A stretch of 64,000 nucleotides of DNA from assembly GCA_038239345.1 (NCBI GenBank), contig JBBSEX010000022.1:1-64000 (forward strand), read 5' to 3'. The position numbers were made by a program, and so were the translations under genes. The notes below the pieces were generated by a model, which made no database searches, had not been told where the DNA came from, and saw only the letters and a list, made by a program, of their open reading frames with translations. Within the stretch, counting starts at the first letter, position 1; every line of letters begins with the position of its first letter. Below are positions 24,914 through 33,696 of the stretch, in pieces. Origin of the DNA: JBBSEX01 sp038239345 (GTDB lineage: Bacteria > Acidobacteriota > Terriglobia > Bryobacterales > Bryobacteraceae).

Positions 24914-25777
24914 ATGTTTTCGACGAACTATCGGATCTTCCCCTTATTTGGCGTTTGCGCTATCAGTCTTTACGCGCAAGCAGCGCCTGCGTTGCCGGAA
25001 CCGCCGCGTCCACCTCGCGCGATTCGGGTCAGCACCACATCCATGCCGGCCGGGAGTAGTTACCTCGGCGTGTGGCTTGCCGAGATCAATTCCGAACGTG
25101 CTCGGGTCTTGAAACTGAAGGATGAATATGGCGTCGAGATCACCCACATTGAGGACGACAGTCCAGCGGCGAAGGCCGGTCTAAAGGTTGACGATGCCGT
25201 TCTCGAATACAATGGCCAGCGCGTCGAAGGGATGGAGCAATTCGGCCGTTTCGTTCGCGAGACTCCCGCCGGACGCGATGTCAAACTGCTCATCAGCCGG
25301 GGCGGCGCGGCGATGACTCTCCCCGTAAAAATCGGTAGCCGCAAGGCCTCGCACTTCAGCGAGAGTGTAGAGGGCTTGACGTTCACAATGCCACGAATGC
25401 CAATCGCGCCGGAATTTCATATGCCCGATATCCCGAAGAGTGTGATGTCCTGGCGAAGTTCTATTTTAGGCGTGGAAGCCGAAGGTCTGGACGGTCAACT
25501 GGCCCAGTTCTTCGGAGTAAAGCAAGGCGTTCTCGTTCGATCGGTGCTGAAGGATTCGGCCGCGGCGAAAGCCGGTATCAGAGCGGGCGACGTTCTCGTG
25601 AAAGTCGACGAGTCGCATGTTGGCACGCCTGGCGATGTCTCGGGGGCCATTCGCTCTTTGCGATCTAAGAAATCTTTCCCGATCGTCCTGTCGCGCGAGC
25701 GCAAGGAAGTTACCGTGAACGTTAGCATTGAGGACGACCGCTCGGAGTGGATGCCGGCTCCCGTCGTAACGCCTTAA
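24914..25777 (+). CDS. Periplasmic protein with two PDZ domains
   Basis: 287 residues from ATG 24914, with a signal peptide ('IFPLFGVCAISLYAQA') and a proline-rich linker. PDZ 1, about residues 50-150, has 'YLGVWLAEINSERARVL', 'VEITHIEDDSPAAKAGLKVD' and 'VLEYNGQRVEGMEQFGRFV'; PDZ 2, about 180-275, has 'ILGVEAEGLDGQLAQFF', 'VLVRSVLKDSAAAKAGIRAG' and 'VLVKVDESHVGTPGDVSGAI'. No protease domain is present, unlike DegS or HtrA. It may bind C-termini of unfolded envelope proteins and could be the sensor partner of the HEAT anti-sigma protein; this is inference from the operon. Ends 3 bp before the convergent flagellar arm. Confidence 0.88.
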   Translation: MFSTNYRIFPLFGVCAISLYAQAAPALPEPPRPPRAIRVSTTSMPAGSSYLGVWLAEINSERARVLKLKDEYGVEITHIEDDSPAAKAGLKVDDAVLEYNGQRVEGMEQFGRFVRETPAGRDVKLLISRGGAAMTLPVKIGSRKASHFSESVEGLTFTMPRMPIAPEFHMPDIPKSVMSWRSSILGVEAEGLDGQLAQFFGVKQGVLVRSVLKDSAAAKAGIRAGDVLVKVDESHVGTPGDVSGAIRSLRSKKSFPIVLSRERKEVTVNVSIEDDRSEWMPAPVVTP

Positions 25778-25780
25778 CTC

Positions 25781-26164
25781 TCAAGCTGCTCCGGCAATAT
25801 CCTTCGTCCGCAGCTCTTGTATTTTGCGGAGTAAGTCCACTTCTCGCCGCGGAAGGTGCAGCACGGCGCTGATATGTTCGTCGGGCTCTCCTCGGCGAAT
25901 CAGCCGTAATGCCTGATTCCGCTGTTGCAGATTCATTCCCGCCCGGGGTTGCGCCGCCGTTGCGCTAACGGCTACCGAGCGTCCGATTTCCTCGCGGATC
26001 GCCGCTCCGGCAAGCGCCAGGTTTGTCTCCACGTCGGCTAAGGCTTTCCGGAACCGCCTTTCCTGGAGTGTCATTTCCCGCTTCGTATTCAGCAGGGTCC
26101 ACAGGGAAGCCAATAAAGCCGCTACCACCAGTAAACAGATAACAATTGGAAATAATATAGTCAT
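25781..26164 (-). CDS. DUF2802-like membrane protein at the end of the flagellar arm
   Basis: 127 residues. A strong N-terminal anchor ('ILFPIVICLLVVAALLASLW'), a charged coiled-coil-like helix ('KREMTLQERRFRKALADVET'), then a small helix-turn-helix-like segment 'QALRLIRRGEPDEHISAVLH' and 'PRREVDLLRKIQEL'. That last pair is the pattern of DUF2802, a family found with flagellar genes, but the match is by eye. Starts 8 nt after the FliY-like gene and is probably in the same transcript. Function unknown. Confidence 0.6.
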   Translation of the reverse strand: MTILFPIVICLLVVAALLASLWTLLNTKREMTLQERRFRKALADVETNLALAGAAIREEIGRSVAVSATAAQPRAGMNLQQRNQALRLIRRGEPDEHISAVLHLPRREVDLLRKIQELRTKDIAGAA

Positions 26165-26172
26165 GATTGCGC

Positions 26173-26961
26173 CTAATAAACTGTTTGCAACCGCTCTTGC
26201 CGGCTGATTACCTGCGTGATCCGCACGCCGAAATTCCCCTCGACGACAACCACCTCGCCGCGAGCGATGACGCAGTTGTTCACAACAATATCGACGGCTT
26301 CCGTCACCGCCCGATTGAGTTCCACGATTGACCCAGTAGTTAACTTGATTACGTCCTTCAAAGGAAGCTGAGCCCTGCCGAACGAAACGCTGACCGGCAA
26401 TTCCACATCCAGCAGGACATCCATGTTCGTGATTCTCGCATCGCCCTGTGGTCCCCGATTGACGGCTGTCTCTTTCGATGGTGGCGCTAGTAACGAGGAA
26501 AGGCCGGCGCTGAATCCAACCCAGACCTTCACGGTCTCCCTGTCATCCAACCGAATTGTTAGAGACTGCCCGTCCAAGTCGGATGGTGGCTCGACCGGTT
26601 CGCCGCTGCCCTCGCACGTCACGACCCGGTCTAATTTCGCCGAGAGCGCCCGCGCCACCTCGGAGATGGATTCCGTGAGCATCTCGGCATACGTCTCGCG
26701 AATTTTGCCGGGGTCGTGGTCATCCACTCCCGTGGCGCTTAAAATCGCACTTCCAAAAGCTCTCCATGAGGCCTCCGGACTCACCACCCAAACAGAGCAT
26801 CCAGCCACTGAAAGATTCTGGCGCCAATGATGATTGGCGAGCGCGCGCTGCGCTGGGGAGGGCGTTCCTTCCTCCTCTATATCCGCGGTGATCGCGGTCA
26901 TATTGGCAATCGCACTGGATAAGCGCTTGGTAAATTCCTGATACAACCACTGCTTCGGCAT
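26173..26961 (-). CDS. FliY/FliN-type flagellar motor switch protein
   Basis: 262 residues. C-terminal 80 residues are a FliN/SpoA domain: 'VLLDVELPVSVSFGRAQLPL', 'DVIKLTTGSIVELNRAVTE' and 'DIVVNNCVIARGEVVVVEGN'. The N-terminal 170 residues look CheC/CheX-like in fold pattern, as in FliY, but the phosphatase element is altered: 'EMLTESISEVARAL' has ExxS where CheC/FliY have ExxN. So probably a structural C-ring subunit without CheY-P phosphatase activity. A second, short FliN is encoded at 33973-34221. Lies 3 nt after fliA on the minus strand. Confidence 0.8.
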   Translation of the reverse strand: MPKQWLYQEFTKRLSSAIANMTAITADIEEEGTPSPAQRALANHHWRQNLSVAGCSVWVVSPEASWRAFGSAILSATGVDDHDPGKIRETYAEMLTESISEVARALSAKLDRVVTCEGSGEPVEPPSDLDGQSLTIRLDDRETVKVWVGFSAGLSSLLAPPSKETAVNRGPQGDARITNMDVLLDVELPVSVSFGRAQLPLKDVIKLTTGSIVELNRAVTEAVDIVVNNCVIARGEVVVVEGNFGVRITQVISRQERLQTVY

Positions 26962-26964
26962 GGA

Positions 26965-27738
26965 CTATATTCCTCGACCGACCGGCCACTTCTTTTCGAG
27001 CGCTGAACGCAAGCGGAGGATCGCCTGAGTCTTCAACTGAGAAATTCGCGATTCGTGTAGATTGACCACCTTGGAAATCTCGCGCAGCGTCAGCTCTTCA
27101 TGAAAGTAAAGACTGAGGACGGTCTTCTCCATCTGTGGGATTTTGTCGATCGCCTCCGCTAGGAGCTTCTGCAAGTGGGATCGCTCTAACAACTGCGAAG
27201 GAATATTGTCTTCATCGTCGGCAATGAAGCGCAGCAGGTCGTGCCCTTCCTCCTCGTTGCCGGAAAATTCCAGGCTGCCGATATTTACCCCTTGAATGTC
27301 CACCAGCCATTCGTGATATTCAGCAAGCCCGATCTTCAATTCAGCGGCGATCTCTTCTTCAGTGACGGTCCGCTTTAGGCGATGCTCCGCCGCGACAATG
27401 GCCGATTCGATCCGCTTCGATCGCTTCCGCTGTTGCCGGGGCGCCCAGTCCAGTCCTCGAAGGCTATCGAGGATCGCACCGCGAATCTTATACTCCGCAT
27501 AAGTCTTCAGCTTGACGCCGAGCGCCGCGTCAAAGCGATCGATAGCCGAAATCAGACCGACAATTCCCGTGGAAACCAAGTCGTCAAGACTCACACTGTC
27601 GGGCAGCCGTTCGTGAATTCGCCTGGCGATCAGGCGAACTTGCGGCAGGTGCTCCATAATCAACTGTTCCCGCTCTTCGGGCGCGGTATCAGCGGCTTGA
27701 TAGGATTGCATTGCGCGCCGGGTTCCTTCTCCAGTCAT
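26965..27738 (-). CDS. fliA: Flagellar RNA polymerase sigma factor FliA (sigma-28)
   Basis: 257 residues from ATG 27738; the frame is open to TTG 27765 but only the ATG has a good Shine-Dalgarno (GGAGGTTAG, inside the end of flhF). Region 2: 'EHLPQVRLIARRIHERLPDS', 'LDDLVSTGIVGLISAIDRFD' and 'YAEYKIRGAILDSLRGLDWA'. Region 3: 'KRIESAIVAAEHRLKRTVTE'. Region 4: 'IPQMEKTVLSLYFHEELTLR' and 'HESRISQLKTQAILRLRSAL', all typical of the FliA/WhiG group. Expected to drive late flagellar and chemotaxis genes. No FlgM anti-sigma is encoded in the window. Confidence 0.95.
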   Translation of the reverse strand: MTGEGTRRAMQSYQAADTAPEEREQLIMEHLPQVRLIARRIHERLPDSVSLDDLVSTGIVGLISAIDRFDAALGVKLKTYAEYKIRGAILDSLRGLDWAPRQQRKRSKRIESAIVAAEHRLKRTVTEEEIAAELKIGLAEYHEWLVDIQGVNIGSLEFSGNEEEGHDLLRFIADDEDNIPSQLLERSHLQKLLAEAIDKIPQMEKTVLSLYFHEELTLREISKVVNLHESRISQLKTQAILRLRSALEKKWPVGRGI

Positions 27739-27742
27739 CTTT

Positions 27743-28864
27743 CTAACCTCCGGCCGCTGCGCCAATCGCCCGCGGCTGTTTCGTACATTCGTCCATCACC
27801 AGGCTGGCGATCCGCTGCTTGGTAGCGGACTCCAGATCTTCCGGTATTCGTTGTCCGCTTGCCAGGAACGAGATCGGTTTTCCTGTTCGGATCGACTCGC
27901 CAAGCAGCGGACCAAAAGCTGTTGTTTCATCCAGTTTGGTGAATAGTAGCTTGTTCGGACGCGCTACCTCAAACCGGTCGACCGTACGTGACAAATCCCT
28001 GGCCTTCATCGACGCCGCCAGCACCAGGTGCACGTCGATGTCAGGGCGGGTCGCCAGGAAGCAAGCCAGTTCGTCGCTTTCTTCCATATCCGCGGGACCG
28101 AGTCCCGGGGTGTCGATCAGAATTAGATTCTTGTTTTGATGCTCGGCCAGGATCTGGGGCAATGCCGCCGCGCTCTCTACCAATTGGAAGCCGATGCCCA
28201 AAATCGCCGCCAGGGAACGAAGCTGTTCGCCGGCTGCAATGCGGAACACATCCAGTGAAAGAATCTGCGCCGGGCGTTGACCCGATAATCCGTGTAGAGC
28301 CGCCAACTTTACCAGCGTGGTCGTCTTGCCGCAACCAGGGGGGCCAACCAGAGTGAGTATGCGCCGCCGATCGCCCAAACTGCCGTCGACTACGGCCCGC
28401 GATTCCAGCTCGGCCCGCAATGCGCCGCGCCATCCCACCGGATCATAGGCTTTGGCGGCGATTCGTTCGACGATTTCTTCGGCGATATCCACATCGAGTT
28501 CGGCGTCCGCCAGTTCGCCGAAAATTCTGCTGAGCTCGGGATTACGCCGGGCCTCCAATTGTTCAGTCTGCTGGCCACTCGATCGACTGATGTCGGCTAT
28601 GTTCTTCCGCAGCTCGCCAATCTCCTGCGCCAGCCGGTCAATCGCCGATACCGGCACGGGGACGGTGGCGCGAGGAACGCCCGGAGCGGGCACAGCCGGC
28701 GGCGCGCTTGCAAACACCACTTCGTATTCGCCGAGCGAGCGTGTCTCGGCGGTGGTACGGCGCGAATGGACAAGCATCGCATCCGGCCCCAATTCCTGCC
28801 GGGCCAGCCCCATGGCTACCTCGACGCTTGCCGAAAAATAGGATTTTAACTTCAGTCCGCTCAT
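27743..28864 (-). CDS. flhF: Flagellar biosynthesis SRP-type GTPase FlhF
   Basis: 373 residues. N-terminal 'LKLKSYFSASVEVAMGLARQ' block that starts all FlhF proteins, a variable B region (70-130, proline-rich), then the NG domain of SRP GTPases: G1 'LVGPPGCGKTTTLVKLAALH', G2/G3 'NKNLILIDTPGLGPADM' and G4 'LLFTKLDETTAFGPL'. FlhF helps position the first flagellar parts at the cell pole in many species. FlhG, its usual partner ATPase, is not in the window. ATG overlaps the flhA stop by 4 nt and its end overlaps the fliA ribosome binding site. Confidence 0.93.
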   Translation of the reverse strand: MSGLKLKSYFSASVEVAMGLARQELGPDAMLVHSRRTTAETRSLGEYEVVFASAPPAVPAPGVPRATVPVPVSAIDRLAQEIGELRKNIADISRSSGQQTEQLEARRNPELSRIFGELADAELDVDIAEEIVERIAAKAYDPVGWRGALRAELESRAVVDGSLGDRRRILTLVGPPGCGKTTTLVKLAALHGLSGQRPAQILSLDVFRIAAGEQLRSLAAILGIGFQLVESAAALPQILAEHQNKNLILIDTPGLGPADMEESDELACFLATRPDIDVHLVLAASMKARDLSRTVDRFEVARPNKLLFTKLDETTAFGPLLGESIRTGKPISFLASGQRIPEDLESATKQRIASLVMDECTKQPRAIGAAAGG

Positions 28865-30936
28865 TGAATCACTCCCAAGGACAAGACTCGGACGCCGGTG
28901 GGAATCTCACTATGCGAGAGTATCGACAGGTTCTGTAAGCTGCCTTCGACAATCTGCCGCAGAAAGAATCGCGCGCCGGAACTCGCAACGGCGACAACCG
29001 GAGTATCGCCCTGCCCAAGAACTTTGCTAAAACGATCCAGAATCTCGCGAATTCGCTGCGGCGGAAGATTCAGGTGGCTGGTGAATTCGCCATGTTCGAC
29101 GGCACTCTCGATCACCTGCTCAATCGAGGGATCGACAAAGTATGCCGGTAAGTCGCCGGCGGAATTCAGATACGGTTTTGCCACCATGCGGCGGATTCCC
29201 TGCCGTACATATTCCGTCAGCAGGATCCCGTTCTTCGTAATCGCCGCCGCTTCGCCAAGCGATTCCAGAACGCTCGCACTGTCCCGAATTGAAACGCGTT
29301 CCCGTAGTAGATTTTGGAAAACCTTTTGCACTACGGCTAGTTGAAGCAATTTGGGGACCAGGTCCTCGACTACCTTTGGCTGCTCCTCCGCCACACGATC
29401 CAGAAGCTTCTTGGCATCCTGCCGGGAGAACAATTCATAGGCATGGCGCCGCGTCAATTCCGATAGATGCGTTCCCAGTACGCTCACCGAATCGACCACC
29501 GTATAGCCCAGTGCCCGGGCTTGCTCGGCGCGCTCGGATGAGATCCACACGGCGGGAATTCCAAACGCCGGGTCCCGTGTCGCGATGCCATCCAGCGGCT
29601 GCGTCGCCTTTCCGGGATGGATCGCCAATTCGCAATTCTGCGGCAGTTCGAAACGCGCGATCTCCGTACCTTTTAAGAGCACCACGTATTCCCGTACCTT
29701 CAAGGTCAGATTGTCCAGCACCCGGACTGGAGGCAGCATGAAGCCAAGTTCGGTGGCCATCTGGCGACGGATCCCGCTGATTCGCCTGAGGAGCGGCGAG
29801 TTTTGGCCGCCCTCCACAAACTTCACTAGCCCCAGCCCTACCTCGACGGCAAGCGGCTCCACCCGCATCAGGTTTTCGAGATTCTCCTTGGCGGGGGCGG
29901 GCACATCGGTGGCGGTCGCGTGCTCGTCCTTGTTCAGTTTCTTCTGCATCTGCCATCCGGAGTAGCCCAACACTCCGCTCACCAGGAGGAAAGGAATCTT
30001 TGGGAGCCCTGGAAACGCAGCCAGCGCGAGCAGAACAGCGGCGCCCAGCATCAGAGGTTGGGGGTGGCTGAAAACCTGCTTCCGCACCTCGATCCCGAGC
30101 TTGCTGTCGGAACTCGCGCGGGTAACGATCAAGGCTCCCGAAATGGAAACCATTAGTGCCGGGATCACGGTTACCAGGCCGTCGCCGATTGTCAAAATGG
30201 TATAGGTCTGTAGCGCGCGTTTCAAATCGAGACCGTGTTGCAGCACGCCGATCAGAAACCCGGCGATGATATTAATCACGGTGATCAACATGCTGGCCAC
30301 CGCATCGCGCTGCGTGAATCGCGAGGCGCCGTCCATCGCACCGTAAAATTCCGCTTCGCTGGACAACATCTTGCGCCGTTTTCGGGCTTCGGTTTCGTCG
30401 ATCAATCCGGAATTCAAGTCCGAATCGATGGACATCTGCTTGCCCGGCATCGCATCGAGCGTAAAGCGCGCCGTAACTTCCGAGATTCGTACCGCGCCGT
30501 GGTTGATGACGACATATTGAATAGCGATCAAGACCAGGAAGATCACCACGCCGACGATATAATTGCCCCCGACGACGAAGTTACCGAAGGCTTCAATGAC
30601 GTCGCCCGCCGCCGATGTTCCGGAATTTCCGTTTAATAGAATTAAGCGCGAAGTCGAAATGTTTAATGAGAGGCGGAACAGAGTCAGCAGCAGCAATGTC
30701 GTGGGAAACACGCTGAATTCCACTGGGCGGGTGATGTGCATCGCCACCAGCAATACGATCACCGATACGGTGATATTGCCCGTGATCAACACATCGATCA
30801 TGAACGACGGCAATGGCGTGATCATCGCCAGTACGATACCTAGAACGCCAACCGGGACCGCCATATCGGCCCAATTGATCTTCGTGGGAGGTCCTGAACC
30901 CGCCTGCCGCGCCGCGACTGTTGCCGTATTTGCCAT
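28861..30936 (-). CDS. flhA: Flagellar export gate protein FlhA
   Basis: 691 residues, full length. Eight helices in the first third with the family motifs 'PLPSFMIDVLITGNITVSVI', 'RPVEFSVFPTTLLLLTLFRL' and 'NISTSRLILLNG', the cytosolic FHIPEP loop with 'ITEVTARFTLDAMPGKQ'-type sequence (here 'SEVTARFTLDAMPGKQMSID') and 'GLIDETEARKRR'. The large C-terminal cytosolic domain carries 'DPAFGIPAVWI', 'YTVVDSVSVLGTHLSEL' and 'KKLLDRV'. It forms the export gate ring and docks chaperone-substrate complexes. Overlaps flhF by 4 nt; flhB ends 2 nt upstream of its start. Confidence 0.96.
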   Translation of the reverse strand: MANTATVAARQAGSGPPTKINWADMAVPVGVLGIVLAMITPLPSFMIDVLITGNITVSVIVLLVAMHITRPVEFSVFPTTLLLLTLFRLSLNISTSRLILLNGNSGTSAAGDVIEAFGNFVVGGNYIVGVVIFLVLIAIQYVVINHGAVRISEVTARFTLDAMPGKQMSIDSDLNSGLIDETEARKRRKMLSSEAEFYGAMDGASRFTQRDAVASMLITVINIIAGFLIGVLQHGLDLKRALQTYTILTIGDGLVTVIPALMVSISGALIVTRASSDSKLGIEVRKQVFSHPQPLMLGAAVLLALAAFPGLPKIPFLLVSGVLGYSGWQMQKKLNKDEHATATDVPAPAKENLENLMRVEPLAVEVGLGLVKFVEGGQNSPLLRRISGIRRQMATELGFMLPPVRVLDNLTLKVREYVVLLKGTEIARFELPQNCELAIHPGKATQPLDGIATRDPAFGIPAVWISSERAEQARALGYTVVDSVSVLGTHLSELTRRHAYELFSRQDAKKLLDRVAEEQPKVVEDLVPKLLQLAVVQKVFQNLLRERVSIRDSASVLESLGEAAAITKNGILLTEYVRQGIRRMVAKPYLNSAGDLPAYFVDPSIEQVIESAVEHGEFTSHLNLPPQRIREILDRFSKVLGQGDTPVVAVASSGARFFLRQIVEGSLQNLSILSHSEIPTGVRVLSLGVIQ

Positions 30937-30938
30937 CG

Positions 30939-32000
30939 CTACCCGGGTAACCTGCCGTTCATCAATTTGAAGATGTATGCCAGAATTTCGGCAACGGCTT
31001 TATAGAGGTGAGCCGGTATTTCCTGACCGACGTTCACAGACTTATACAGTGCCTGCGCAAGCGGAGGATTCTCAACAATTGGTACCTGATTCTGTAGCGC
31101 GATCTTGCGAATGCGCGCCGCCAGATAGTTTTTACCCTTCGCAACCACCGTAGGAGCGCCACCGGAATCCATCTGATAGCGAATGGCTACGGCGTAATGG
31201 GTAGGATTGACGATCAAAGCAGTCGCCGTGGAAACTTCCTTCATCATGTTGCGCCGCGCCGCATCGCGCTGTAGCCGCCGGATCCGCATCTTGATTTGCG
31301 GATTGCCTTCCTGATCCTTCGATTCCTGCTTGATCTCCTGTTTGCTCATCCGCATTTGCTTGGCGTACCTTTTCCGTTGGCGAAAGAGGTCGACAAGGCC
31401 GAACACGAGAAATAAGCTGGCTGCCCGCCATAAAAGAGTTTGCAACGACATCGCGACGCGCATGGCGCCGGCCGGAATGCTCATTAGCGGCAGTTGCAGA
31501 TAGACGGAAAGGTTTTCCTGCACCGCGAAGTAAAGAAAAATCGCCAGGGAGGGCAACAGGACCAGCGCCTGGAAAAACGCCGGTAGATTTTGGCTGGGGA
31601 GCTGTTTGAGTTTGCCGGCCGGATTCAGCCGCTTAAAATCGGGAGCCAGTTTATTCAGCGAAACGCCAAGTCCGGTGCTAGCCACTTGCATCACCAGAGT
31701 GACGGCCATGACCGCGCCACCGGCCATGGCAAGTGGCCGGATATTCGTAAAGACTACGTCGCGAATGATTTTCGTCAAGCGGCCCGCATCGAAATTGGAT
31801 TCAAACGCGAGCACTAGAAGGGAGCGCATCGTGTCGCGCAGAGTGCCGAACCAGGCCGTCCCGTAAATCACCAGAAAAGAGACTAAAGTGAGGAACTGCA
31901 CCGCCGAAACGAATTCCTTGCTAACCGGAAAACGTCCGTCTTTCCGTGCCTGATCCAACCGGCGCTGGGTCGGTTTTTCTGTCTTATCCTGATCAGCCAC
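30939..32000 (-). CDS. flhB: Flagellar export switch protein FlhB
   Basis: 353 residues from GTG 32000, which overlaps the fliR stop; the frame remains open to 32012 but starts inside fliR. 'DKTEKPTQRRLDQARKDGRF' is the family's N-terminal signature. Four transmembrane segments follow. The autocleavage site is intact: 'ALIVNPTHYAVAIRYQ' (N-PTH), which lets FlhB switch from rod/hook to filament export together with FliK. 'VPIVENPPLAQALYKSVNVG' is the conserved C-terminal block. Length agrees with the family. Confidence 0.95.
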   Translation of the reverse strand: MADQDKTEKPTQRRLDQARKDGRFPVSKEFVSAVQFLTLVSFLVIYGTAWFGTLRDTMRSLLVLAFESNFDAGRLTKIIRDVVFTNIRPLAMAGGAVMAVTLVMQVASTGLGVSLNKLAPDFKRLNPAGKLKQLPSQNLPAFFQALVLLPSLAIFLYFAVQENLSVYLQLPLMSIPAGAMRVAMSLQTLLWRAASLFLVFGLVDLFRQRKRYAKQMRMSKQEIKQESKDQEGNPQIKMRIRRLQRDAARRNMMKEVSTATALIVNPTHYAVAIRYQMDSGGAPTVVAKGKNYLAARIRKIALQNQVPIVENPPLAQALYKSVNVGQEIPAHLYKAVAEILAYIFKLMNGRLPG

Positions 32001-32769
32001 CCAGGGCCTCATTGATAAATTGCCAGGTCTTGGCTGAGGCGCTCGCTAGAACCGGCGGCATCAAAACCGTCATGGCCGCCAGCATCGCCAAAGCCACCAG
32101 CATCTTCACCGGGAATGCCAGCGTCATCACCTGCAACTGCGCCTGGATTTTACCGAGCAAAGCCAAAGCGATGTCGAACGACAACATTAGCGCGACCACC
32201 GGCAGCGCAATTCGCAAGCCCGTGGTGAACATCAGCATCCCCGCTTTACTAATCGCCGTCAGCGTGACATGGGTTATCAGGAACGTCCCTGGAGGCACGT
32301 GATTTAGACTAGTGGCGAAGGCTCCGATGATTTGACGATCCATCCCCATGGCAAAGAACAACAGTCCGATCAGCCACTGCGACATCATTTGTAATACCGT
32401 GGAATCGGCTTGACTGCTCGGGTCGATCGTCGACGCATAGGAGTAGCCGGCTTCCAGGCCGATGATTTGCGTACCGATTTGAAATCCTTCCAACAAGAAC
32501 GCGATCGCCAGGCCGATGGTGAGTCCTAAGCTAGCCTCGGCCAGCATCCAGGCGACGAATTGCAGTCCGGCGAGCGCGGGCGCGTCCGGTGTAGGCCACA
32601 TCGGAAACAGGCAGAACGTCAACGACAAGGCCAGAGCCACCTTGGCGACCTCTGGCGTGTCGCGAAATCCCGGCAAAGGCACAAAAACGATCGCGCCGGA
32701 CACACGCGCCAGCACCAGGAGAAACCCGTACATTGTCGAAAGCGAGAGGTTAATGGGTATACCGCCCAA
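31993..32769 (-). CDS. fliR: Flagellar export gate protein FliR
   Basis: 258 residues from a TTG at 32769 that overlaps fliQ by 20 nt; ATG 32733 is an alternative but cuts off 'PINLSLSTMYGFLLVLARVS', which fits the FliR N-terminus. Six hydrophobic segments. Conserved blocks: 'GAIVFVPLPGFRDTPEVAKV', 'EGFQIGTQIIGLEAGYSYAS' and 'IDPSSQADSTVLQMMSQWL'. Joins FliP and FliQ in the membrane export channel. No ribosome binding site of note, so coupling from fliQ is likely. Confidence 0.93.
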   Translation of the reverse strand: MGGIPINLSLSTMYGFLLVLARVSGAIVFVPLPGFRDTPEVAKVALALSLTFCLFPMWPTPDAPALAGLQFVAWMLAEASLGLTIGLAIAFLLEGFQIGTQIIGLEAGYSYASTIDPSSQADSTVLQMMSQWLIGLLFFAMGMDRQIIGAFATSLNHVPPGTFLITHVTLTAISKAGMLMFTTGLRIALPVVALMLSFDIALALLGKIQAQLQVMTLAFPVKMLVALAMLAAMTVLMPPVLASASAKTWQFINEALGG

Positions 32770-33019
32770 AATCGCTAAACAGCGTCGTTGTGTATCCCAG
32801 CAGCTTGGTCATCATCCACGGAAGCAATACGATGAAGCCGATCAGGAACGCCGCCAGACGCGGCAGAGCGCCGAAGCTGGCATCCTGCATCGACGTAATA
32901 ATCTGCGCCAGACTGACGATGATACCGGCCAGGAATCCCACCAGAAGCAGCGGCATGCTCAGCGTGAACGTCGTGTATAAAGCTTGCCGTACCAGATCCA
33001 CCGCCATTGCCGTCGTCAC
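32750..33019 (-). CDS. fliQ: Flagellar export gate protein FliQ
   Basis: 89 residues, the standard length, from GTG 33019 overlapping the fliP stop (GTGA). Two transmembrane hairpin helices: 'LVRQALYTTFTLSMPLLLVG' and 'RLAAFLIGFIVLLPWMMTKL', joined by the conserved 'SLAQIITSMQDASFGALPRL' loop. The upstream extension of the open frame (to 33061) lies within fliP and is not part of the protein. Confidence 0.95.
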   Translation of the reverse strand: MTTAMAVDLVRQALYTTFTLSMPLLLVGFLAGIIVSLAQIITSMQDASFGALPRLAAFLIGFIVLLPWMMTKLLGYTTTLFSDFGRYTH

Positions 33020-33696
33020 GTATAGAAGCTCCTTACCAGCGATCCAACCACTAAGTTCCAACCGTCCACCAGTACAAATAAAAGAATTTTAAAAGGCGCC
33101 GAAATCATCACCGGAGGCAATTGCATCATTCCAGCCGAGACGGTCATTGACGCCACCACCAGATCGATAATCAAGAACGGAAGAAAGAGAACCGCTCCGA
33201 TCTGGAACCCGGTCTTCAGTTCCGATAGGACGTAAGCCGGCGCCAGGACGGTCAGTGTCAGATCCGCGGGTTTGGCGGGCTGCGGCGAATGCGACACTTC
33301 CAGAAACAAACGGACATCCTTTTCGCGGGCGTATTTTGCCAGGAATATCTTTAATGGCTTCGATCCGGCGTCAATCGCCTGCTGGCCCGTGATTTCGCCG
33401 CGATCGTAAGGCTGCCAGCTCTTCGTGTAAATCTCTCCGGCCGTCGGCTGAATAATCAAGATCGCCAGGAACAGCGCCAAGCCCACTAACACTTGATTGG
33501 AGGGCGTAGTCTGCGTTCCCAAGGCTTGCCGCAGAAAGTGCAATACAACCGCGATTCGCAGAAAAGGGGTGAGTGACATCACCGCCGCGGGAAGCAGCGT
33601 GAGTGCCGTCATCCCCAACAGGATCTGCATCGGGATTCCTAGTCCGCCTTTGTCGGCGGAGATCGTAACTGAGAGAAATCCAAAAATGAAAGGCAA
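33016..33696 (-). CDS. fliP: Flagellar export gate protein FliP
   Basis: 226 residues from TTG 33696 right after fliO. 'QILLGMTALTLLPAAVMSLT' and 'FLRIAVVLHFLRQALGTQTT' are the FliP signature, with 'LSELKTGFQIGAVLFLPFLI' and 'DLVVASMTVSAGMMQLPPVM' in the C-terminal half. Lacks a long cleaved signal peptide, starting almost directly with the first helix. Five of these subunits form the core of the export channel with FliQ and FliR. Overlaps fliQ by 4 nt. Confidence 0.95.
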   Translation of the reverse strand: MPFIFGFLSVTISADKGGLGIPMQILLGMTALTLLPAAVMSLTPFLRIAVVLHFLRQALGTQTTPSNQVLVGLALFLAILIIQPTAGEIYTKSWQPYDRGEITGQQAIDAGSKPLKIFLAKYAREKDVRLFLEVSHSPQPAKPADLTLTVLAPAYVLSELKTGFQIGAVLFLPFLIIDLVVASMTVSAGMMQLPPVMISAPFKILLFVLVDGWNLVVGSLVRSFYT

